Part shown: positions 55,731-64,000 of the stretch, piece after piece
Position numbering within the stretch: position 1 is the first letter of the stretch
Layout of the letters: each line of letters begins with the position of its first letter
NCBI RefSeq assembly: GCF_021347895.1
Contig: NC_067126.1
Span: forward strand, 34,918,482-34,982,481
Length of the DNA stretch: 64,000 nucleotides
DNA from: Acanthochromis polyacanthus
Lineage: Eukaryota > Chordata > Actinopteri > Pomacentridae
Direction: 5' to 3'
Notes under the pieces: model-generated
The model's input: only the letters and a program-made list of their open reading frames with translations
Told to the model about the DNA's origin: nothing
Databases searched by the model: none
Made by a program: the position numbers and the translations under genes

Positions 55731-57278
55731 AGGAACAACTGATTAAAATGTAGGGGAGTTTCTGAGTCCCATCAATTCCCGTCACCCACTACATATTTAG
55801 GTTATACGATTCGGTATCCATACATAACGTACACATGCATAACACACACATGTGCTCAGTGCAAGGCCATTTTGTTTGTGGGTACATTCTATGTTAACGT
55901 GATTTCTGAATCATCAATACCTAATAAACAAAGCAGCATTTCAACAAAAATATGCTCCATTCCTGAAAATGCCATATGGGGAATGAACAGCCTTGGCAGA
56001 GGAATGTGCTCTGTGTACTTTTCTAGTGTTTAATTTGGTGGGGCAGATGCCGTACTTTGCGGCTTCACTTGAATGAATTGTGAAACAAGTTGAAACACTT
56101 CCAAAGGATTTTAAAGAGTAACGCAACACTGTTACTTTCTTTCATTATCAGTAAATGTTCTCATTATATAGTTGTTTTTCTACAGAAAATCCACCAATTT
56201 TGTCTACTTCATTCTGAAAACATCTATGAAAAATCTGTTGTAAAATGGGGAAGTTTAACTACAAAATGTTTTATTGCAGAAGTCATAACATCAGACGAGT
56301 GAAACTGCTGATTTATGGACAGATCTTAATCTGCAATACAAATCTCTAAATAAAGGAAATTTTATTGCCTAACTTTAGTTGCTGCCAGCATCAACAATAA
56401 TCATCCTTATTCATTTTGCAGTTTGTAGTCTGTAGAACCACTGTAATTTCAACAAATTCAGCTAGCCAGTGTTTATATAGAGTTGATTTAAAGGCCTAAG
56501 CAATCAGAAGGGGGCCTATTGATAAGGCACTCATCTCATAAATCATGACATATTTCTCTCTTACACGTGACAGCACAAACCTTTGACAATATATCAGCAG
56601 TAATATTGTTCATACTGGCCTGGATTTATTTCTTGTGAAGTTACTATTAGATTTGAACATGCATTGATGAGATTAGTTGATGTTTTTCATTTTTAAAAAC
56701 ACATACACGTAAGTAGATGCCATACACATGGCTATTGACGTGTGCAGTGATCCTGTGAGGAAGCTTTGGACTATTTTTAATGGAAAACGTTGGCTACGAC
56801 GTTGTTTAGTTCCATCTGTGGTTTGAGAACTCCGTATGTTTCCCTGAGTACAGTGTGCGTCTCATGTGTTGTGATTTAATTTGTAGGGGAACATCCAGTT
56901 CTACAAACAAAGTTACTTGCAAATTGGCATCAAGTAATCACCACCAATTACTCACTAAAAACAAGTCATTGCTAAAAAGCACTTGGATGACTCCATTGTG
57001 GTTTAAGCCACCAACAAAATGGGTCAGAAAGTCTCCAGCTGTGACCAGGAGGTTCCTGAATTTAGCCTCTTTTTCAAAGTTGACACACTAAGTTCAAGGT
57101 GGTGAGTTTTGAGAATGCTGTCGAGCTCGGCACATTTAAAGGACATGTAGCCTCACACTGCTGTAATTTGCATCTAACTTGGTTTAGTTGCAGCTGTGAA
57201 CTTTAATTCAATAGCATCACAGTTGACTTGCTCATTTTTTGGCTGTTAATCATTTTCTAATTTAGATATTTTTCAATC
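55731..57278. other. intergenic, no supported gene
   Basis: A/T-rich sequence without recognised features. Confidence 0.35.
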
Positions 57279-57420
57279 AGAGGAGAGGGAGGGGGAAGAG
57301 AGGAAGGAGGGGGGAGGGAAGGAGGGAAGGAAAAGGAAAAGAAAAAAGGGAGAGAAGGGAGGGGAAAAGAAAAAGGGGGGAAAAGGGGAAAAGAAGGGGA
57401 GAAAAAAAGGGGGAAAAAGG
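57279..57420 (+). repeat. uninterrupted polypurine tract, 142 nt
   Basis: Every base on the + strand is A or G, in irregular G- and A-runs, not a simple microsatellite unit. Minus-strand frames rich in Phe, Pro, Leu and Ser are artefacts of the polypyrimidine complement. Confidence 0.95.
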
Positions 57421-57505
57421 TATGTGTGTATATATAAAAGAAGATTAAAAATGATAAAATACAGTGATGGCAATATGAATGGTTGTAATAATGATAGTAA
57501 AGTAC

Positions 57506-57648
57506 AAGAAAGGGAAAAGGGAAGAAAAAGAAAAGGGGGAAGGAAGGAAGGAGAGAAAAAGGAAAGAAGAAAAGGAGAGGGGAGGAGGGGGAGGGGAAGG
57601 GAAGGAGAGGGGAAAGAGGAGGGAGAGAAAAAGGGGGAAAAAAAGAAA
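57506..57648 (+). repeat. second uninterrupted polypurine tract, 143 nt
   Basis: Again only A and G on the + strand, separated from the first tract by 85 bases of mixed A/T-rich sequence. Nearly equal length and the same strand bias suggest a duplicated or expanded satellite-like sequence. Confidence 0.95.
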
Positions 57649-58420
57649 TCTTGTGACACATTATCCCTCAGTTTTTTTTTAATGCATCACAAAATCGACA
57701 AATACATACTACCACCAAGTGAGCCGGCAGTAAGCTTCACTTTTTTTTTTTAATGCATCACACCTAAATAGGCATACAAAACAATCATTAACGAGGAATC
57801 AATGTGTTGCTTGAAGTTTAATTTTCTTTGGACAGCTCCAACCATTATTGCCATTACTGCTACTCTGACTAAATTTCATTAATTACCCCTTCAAATATAT
57901 TTTGTTAAATCTCCTTGATCCTTGTTTTTTCTTCTTCTCCTTTCTTTTGCGCCCTCATCTCCCCCTCAATTTAGCATTATCATACTATAATTTGTGTCTA
58001 CTTCCTTTTGTTGTCTTTTTGCCATGTTTTTTTCCTATTCTTTTATTTACTTTTTTTTAAAGTGATTTATTATTATGACATTACTGTTTAAAACACTGCC
58101 TCTGCTTAAGCCCTCCTCATTATCTCTGATGTTACTTTTATTGTTATAACCAGCTAAACAACCACCAAGAAAGTATCACAAACTAGCACATGTACACGCT
58201 CACCCCTACACTCCCGCACACACACAATACTCACAACCTATTGTATGTTTCAATTTTGTACCCCTGTTGTCTGTTTTTTTTTTTTGTTCATTGCACAGTG
58301 TTTTGTATGCTTACATGTTATTACAAAGAAAAGGAAAAAAAAGGATATTTTTCATCAAGCAAAAGGAAAAAAATGATAGAGATCTGACTGTGGCCTGGTA
58401 AAGGGGAAACAGATGTATAA
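57649..58420. other. intergenic, T-rich
   Basis: T-rich runs near 57670-57682, 57740-57752 and 58272-58284. AATGCATCACA occurs twice (57681 and 57753). No gene recognised. Confidence 0.4.
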
Positions 58421-58910
58421 GCTAAACAATAATAAAATGAGCTTATTCAAAAATAGTTTTGAATGTGTTATTTTTTTTAAATTGAGATAATCATGACAGA
58501 TTTTTTGGCCATATATCAAATTTTATATGGCAATTAACAAATTGCATCTGTGTCCGAGGAATCACTTTTAACTAAGTTCACCATTACAAAAACACCTCTG
58601 AAGGAAGTGTGTTAATTCCAGATCACATGACCTGCTCCTCATGATGTCATTTCCTCCTGAAGAAAAGACTGAAAGACTCCAAGGATTTCTGAGTTATTCA
58701 ATATAAAGTAGTCAACAGACTTACTACAGTATCTTTATAAATAACTTTCAATTTCAGTTTTACTCAGTTGTGTATATATAATATTTAGAAGAATCTTTCT
58801 GTAAAAATGCCATGTGGTGTTTGGTTATAGGCGGCCATATTGATTTTTAGGCCTGAAAAGAGCAAAAATGTGAACTATGATACAAAAAGCCCCGCAATTA
58901 TATATTGACT
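58421..58910 (-). mobile_element. GGGTCAAT family, copy E, truncated on the left
   Basis: It begins inside the element at GCTAAACAATAATAAAATGA and includes CATGATGTCATTTCCTCCTG and GGTGTTTGGTTATAGGCGGC. It ends at AAAAGCCCCGCAATTATATA then TTGACT. The roughly 200 bases of the outer left end present in copy B are missing. Confidence 0.7.
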
Positions 58911-61090
58911 CTTATAATAGTTGAATTTTACTATTTCTTTGAAGCACAAATTTCCTGTGATACCCAGTAGAGCCTTATATAGTATATATGGCTCTAGTGA
59001 CTACCGGAGAACATATATTTACAGTGTAGTGACGAGGTTTCTCCTGCGTAGATTAAATTTCATGGCCTCCCAAAGAAGTTTAAGGAAGCACTACAGGAAA
59101 TCACAGAGAACCGGAGAACTACTCAAATGGTGAGAAATATAAAGAAAATCCACAGATTGCGGTCAAATGAGGTCACACAGACTCATACTGATGTATTTTT
59201 AGCTACCATGAGGAACACTGGTACTCATAAAGAGGCTAATTCTCTCTTCTTGCATTCAGCAAATGCACTGAACAAGCCTTCAAACATCCAAACTGTCGAG
59301 GAAACAGATAATTACTGGCTGTAGTACTGAATTTCTACGCACTATAAGCGGTGCGTTACTATAACGGCCTGACAGTCTGCGACATTCACATAGAGTGACA
59401 TAATTACAGGCTGTATATAAAAGAGTCTACGACATTTCTGTCACTTTCTGAACAAATTACAACTATAACAGCACAATGGCTTCTCAAAGATGCTGAATGC
59501 TCCAAGGAAACGGTGATGAACATGAAGTTACGCCGCGGTTGTCATCAGCCATACAGGACTGTGATGCTCTGCAGTCATTTCGTCACTATGGAAGCTGACA
59601 GCTGCAGTCTCATTATAGTTTATATTTACATAAAGCTCTGCAGTGTGCTGAAATAACCCGGTGAGCCTTTGCGTTGCAATCATTCAGTTTTTTCTTCGGG
59701 ATCCGTGCACTAAGACAGAGATCTGAGCTCAAACAGAGACGTGAGCATTCGACATACAGCCTCTCCACAAACAATAAACACACTTAGGCAAAGGACGCAA
59801 CTGTAAACTTTATCCCTCCCAATAAAGTGCAAAGGTTAGTTCCAAACTGCTGTGTTCCCCCTGAGGGGCCTGAGAGTGACGCACGAGAGAAATCAGAGCG
59901 AACAGCTGCTCTGCCCTCCATTCGTTTGACGCTTTTCTGTCTCTAATTCGGTGATTCCAGCACTCTTCTGTTAAATCTGTATACATTCCAGCCATGTCTG
60001 AGCCTGTTAAAATGACTTCTCTTTTACTTTCTCTTTCTTTGAGAGGCTGCCAGCGAGCAGCGTGATAGAATCGTGACGCACAACGCAGATGAGAGACGGC
60101 AGGGGCAGGGGTGTCCATCGTTTGGTGAGATGACATGTTTGTGATTTATGAGTTTTGACGGAGGAATGACGCAAAATGAGAAAGTTAAAACCAGAACGTG
60201 TTCTTTTCCTCTCAGCTGCGTCCTGCTCCCACTTCACAGTCCTTAATAAAAACCCTGTGATTCCTCACAATGTTCGCTATTGTGCTGTGTTCCTGTTGGC
60301 TAAAGAGGCATTTCCTATCAGGAATCAGCCCCAGGATCCCCTGGACGCCTTTTCTGACTTTTTCCAGGAGAAATTCGTCGAAGTTGCTCAGAGATTCGTT
60401 TGACCTTCACCAGGTCCTGCTACAGAAAAGCGTTACTCACTTCACGTGAAATCTGATTATGTCATGTTCCTCTGAAGAGTTTTGCAAGTTTTGTCGATGC
60501 ATGAAGCTTGTTTCACTTTCCCTCCTAAATTAGATTACATAAATATGTAGCTCTGTGCATGTCCCAGATGTGGTCTCACTGGAGCACGGAAGGAAGATAC
60601 AGATAAGAAATGTAGGTAAATGGGTCAGAAATGAAACGATGCTCTGGAATCTAGTCCATATTTAAATTATAATCGCATACTCTAGATAGATCAGCAAAGA
60701 CAAGCGGTCTGGGCATCAGTCGACGTCTGTAGTTCATTCAAAGATAAACCAGGAATTCTAAACGTAAAATCAACACTTTACAATTTCTTTGTGTACATGA
60801 TAGAATATACTATGAAAAGTACAATTAGACAGACCTATAAAGTTCTTTTTCTTGTCATTTATATGTAACAGTCAATTACAGAGCAACAATATGCATAAAA
60901 ATGTACATTTACAATATAGCATTAAAATTACTCAAAAGTCATGTAAATAGTTACAGTCAATTCTGTTAGACCGTCCAATATTTGGGATCCCTGTCAGTTA
61001 GTATGTTGTCAAGTTATGAATTTTTACATACCAAAAAATTCAGAAGTTGGTAACATACTAAAAGAAAAAGAATAAAAAAGTCAAGTTGTA
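58911..61090. other. intergenic, no supported gene
   Basis: Open frames are short and without domains. No clear transposon or RNA seen. Confidence 0.35.
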
Positions 61091-61092
61091 GC

Positions 61093-61521
61093 TACGTGTC
61101 CACTAGATTTATTTTTTCCACATGTAAACGCTGCACTAGGCGGTCCCTGTAGATGCTTCGGACCAACATGGCGGCTCGACCGCAAACTTTCTCTTTTATT
61201 TCAAAAACACTTCAGCGAGACGTATTTCTGAAAGCATTTGAGGAGAGAAATAATCTGTCCAATCTGAATCTGTCCTCATTTTAGTTCACCGACGGCCAGT
61301 TTAGACGTTTGACGAAAGTTTCACGATGTGTTGAATGTCCTCGCACTGCATTGAATTTGCATAAAGTAGAAGTCGAGTCTATTTTATGTAAATGAATTCC
61401 AGGTAGACACACCGGATCGCAGCTTGAAATGCACCGCAACCGGACCAGCATGCAACGCGGTGTGTTTCACATAGACAATGAATGGGATGCGTGAAATTGA
61501 CGGACCCATTGGACACGTACC
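61093..61521 (+). mobile_element. short TIR element, GTACGTGTCC family, copy 2
   Basis: The ends TACGTGTCCAC and TTGGACACGTAC are inverted. It contains CCAACATGGCGGCTCGAC and the imperfect palindrome TTTGCATAAAGTAGAAGTCG then AGTCTATTTTATGTAAAT. It is the reverse-orientation counterpart of 10142-10560. No transposase frame. Confidence 0.65.
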
Positions 61522-61557
61522 TTTACATCCAGTCACATTATTGTGGAGGCAACTTAA

Positions 61558-62084
61558 AGGCATTAGAGGAGATTTAATTTCCTACGACTTTTAACGTAGC
61601 ATGCGCATGCACACATACAACCTCTCCCTCACCCCCCTCTAACCTCCCCCCTCTTAACATTTACAAAGAAACGCCCCCCTCCAGAAACTTGCATAGCACT
61701 CCTGAAGTTGTCTTTTACGGCTGGGTCCCCCTGGATCTTTATCTGCCATTATGTAAAAAAAGATGAGCAAAACAAGTCGCCAGCTAACTACGAAGCTATA
61801 CCAAAGCAACACATACAGAAAACACGCAAGTCCAAAGCGTACGTAATCTACGTAACTAGGCCTGAGCCGGAAGATTTTTGATTGACAGGAAAGGGAGCAA
61901 AGCAAACGCCTCGGTCCGAGCGTGTTGATTGGCTGATGTTTTTCAGGTCCTGCCATGTCCACAGTTATTTTTTTATTTATTTTTATTCTTTTAGAGACCA
62001 TACATACAAGTCCACTAAAGGTCAGTATATTCATTTTATGTGAATCAGACAAATTAAACAAAAAAAAAATCCTCCATAATGCCT
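61558..62084. mobile_element. TTAA-flanked short TIR element (AGGCATTA ends)
   Basis: TTAA lies at 61554-61557 and 62085-62088. The ends AGGCATTAGAGGAGATTT and the reverse complement of AATCCTCCATAATGCCT form an imperfect TIR of about 17 bp. It is 527 bp. On the minus strand an ATG at 61749 opens 31 codons beginning MADKDPGGPSRKRQLQ and ending at 61654, possibly the first codons of a lost transposon gene. TTAA duplication fits piggyBac-like or Kolobok-like elements; the class is not decided. Confidence 0.65.
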
Positions 62085-62088
62085 TTAA

Positions 62089-63823
62089 GATACTTTAAGC
62101 TGCGTGAAATGACTTAGGGATGGATTTTCCTAATTTCAGCAGCAATATTGGTCCAAAATCAAAGAACACTGAGCCCCAAAACCATAAACACCTTTCTTAA
62201 TATCACATCTATTACGCGACAAACTAAAATTTTCAGAAAAATAAAACTTTCCTGCGATAATGAAACTCATCAGTAATGAAATTAATCTGAGTTTTGAAGA
62301 AACGTTAACAAGAGCTAAAGTTTCATTTGTTTGCTTCCAGTTGTTTGAAGGAGTTTTTCCTCTAAGTTTATTGAATTCCTGCAGCATCAAGCAGCAGCAG
62401 GATCCATATGAAAGAGAGTTAAACATGTTTTTGTACATGAAACAACAACAGTAACTTTTTAAATTAATGATAATTATAAATTGTGCTCGGCATGGAGAGA
62501 GGATCGGTCAGGCTCTCACAGAAAGGTGCTTTTCTTCTCTTCACACAGGTGAGCAGGGTAACATTTCCAAAGCTGCAGTGAAATCATTAGTTCCACAGCT
62601 GAATCTTGAGTTTCATCACAGCTGTCGGGTTGTTTTTATTTTCCTGACGGTAACTTCGCTTATAGATTATCATCACACACTGACAGAGCTTTCAGTCTTT
62701 AGATTATCGGAAATGAATGAGGCTGTTAGTTATTTGGACAGTATCATAAGCGGACATTCTCACATTGTTATTTGTTTCACATCACTTGATGTGCAGTCCA
62801 GAATGTACTGTGGTTCTCTCTGTATTTGTGGTTTGTTTGTCTGATTTAAGCTGTGAAGAGCATCAACACAGAAGTGACCCATCATTGGGGAACAGAATGC
62901 CGTCATTTTGACAGATTGCTGCGGTGTCATTAATCGCATGTCTGAAAAGGGCTTTTGTGAGTGATTCTTCAAACAAAAAGAGAAAATGTTTCTTCTTGGT
63001 CTTTGAGTAGGATCATTCTTTGGGATTAAAAAGGTTGAGAATTAATACATCCTTTGTGGCCTCTTATATAAAGCCTCTTTTAACTTTTTACAATTTCTTC
63101 AAAGACTCCGCTTAAAATGGTTCTTTTTGTGTCTTAAATGAGTCCTCAGGGTTCGAGTATCGACCGGAATTTAGATAAACCAGTAAATTTTACGAAAATC
63201 TCCATCCAGAGCAGGAAAAACGTCAGAGTCCATCTGGAACTCATTCCTTCATTTCTTGAAGATTTTCATCTCTCAGAATTTGTTAACGATCTGCTGCTTT
63301 GATGTGCTCACTCGCGGCTTTTAAAGCATTCTTCTTCAGGTACAAAGAAACCTGCAGGGACATCGATGCAGAACACACAGTTTGTTGTTGGGACGCCGGT
63401 GTGGCTCACTGGAGATGGTGTATTCTTCATCGTTAAACACTGAACTGTGCTATTTCCAACCCTATTGATTTCCCAGAGAGGAATCTGAATGATAATAGCT
63501 CAGAGGTCGGAGCGTTTGCAGTGCTGACGCAAGTGTAACTTTCTAGGCGAGGGGTGGTGACTGCAGGTGCTGTGACCCAATGACTCCACTCCGGTGGGTT
63601 AGATAACGGTGGCCGGGACGTGTGATGGGCTGCACCAGCAGGCCTGTTACTGACACCGAGGGACCAGAGGCCCGAGTCGAACCGGGTGACATAACCAAAG
63701 GCAGCAGCCCCGGTGACGAGAGTCCTCCGTCACTGCCAGTAGCTGTGCACTGGTTTAGAAACTGATGGGCTTCAATTTGTGCCACTTAGACAGAGACATG
63801 TCATTCACACCACACTGTGTGTT

Positions 63824-63825
<2 letters not shown>
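62089..63825. other. intergenic, no supported gene
   Basis: No coding exon recognised. Around 63675 the reverse complement carries GGTTCGACTC, like a tRNA B box, but the stem around it does not pair as a T arm, so no tRNA is called. Confidence 0.4.

Positions 63826-63907
<82 letters not shown>
63826..63907 (+). repeat. (GT)n microsatellite
   Basis: About 82 bases of uninterrupted GT near the window end. Confidence 0.97.
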
Positions 63908-63908
<1 letters not shown>

Positions 63909-64000
63909 ACTGTCAGGCGAGTGTTGACAGGCACATCGATTACGTCTTTCCTGTGGATCTCAGCATCCCTCATCTGAGTTCAAACACACCAAACAGAAAG

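Noticed and set aside
57257..57661. Minus-strand frames of about 130 residues rich in Phe, Pro, Ser and Leu, and plus-strand Lys/Glu/Gly frames
   Set aside because: Both strands of the polypurine tracts are naturally free of stop codons; there is no domain or start context.
63540..63730. tRNA or tRNA-derived SINE suggested by GGTTCGACTC on the minus strand
   Set aside because: The T-stem does not pair, and no D arm, anticodon arm or acceptor stem could be placed.

Overview
This window reads as nuclear DNA from a ray-finned fish, probably a percomorph teleost. The evidence is a split vertebrate gene with GT-AG introns, long (TG)n microsatellites, a Sleeping Beauty-group Tc1 transposon, and many short TIR-bearing elements and LINE tails of the kinds common in teleost genomes. 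The species cannot be fixed from the sequence alone.

Only one host protein-coding gene is supported. It is sik1 (salt-inducible kinase 1) on the + strand, with a CpG-rich promoter and non-coding exon 1 at about 26.66-27.28 kb, and 13 coding exons from 27728 to 36133. I assembled the exons by hand; all joints keep frame and give 802 residues, against 783 in human SIK1. A roughly 2.2 kb 3' UTR ends near an AATAAA at 38322. The promoter holds a perfect palindromic CRE and a perfect RFX X-box. This fits the known biology of SIK1 as a CREB-induced kinase that phosphorylates CRTC coactivators and so damps CREB signalling.

Layout: 1-26.6 kb is intergenic and holds a nearly intact Tc1 element (2168-3797), dispersed repeats, three long copies of a GGGTCAAT-ended non-autonomous transposon, and a degenerate tandem array (25.4-26.56 kb) that abuts the sik1 promoter. 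From 26.6 to 38.35 kb is sik1, with a half piggyBac-like element in intron 6 and a complete 288-bp hAT-like element in intron 13. From 38.35 to 64 kb is again intergenic: a TTAA-flanked piggyBac-like element, two related tandem-repeat fields (41.0-41.65 and 43.55-43.73 kb), a degenerate Tc1 remnant, a possible solo LTR, a 426-bp hAT-like element with a perfect 8-bp target duplication, two pure-purine tracts of about 142 nt each, and two more short TIR elements at 61.09-62.08 kb.

I found no operon, CRISPR array, confident RNA gene or novel defence-type system. The points most worth a second look are the Tc1 copy with one CpG-type nonsense change, the five-copy GGGTCAAT family (two copies in inverted orientation 1.3 kb apart), the paired polypurine tracts, and the CRE/X-box promoter with a 102-codon upstream ORF. 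All identifications come from reading and remembered family features; no database search was run.
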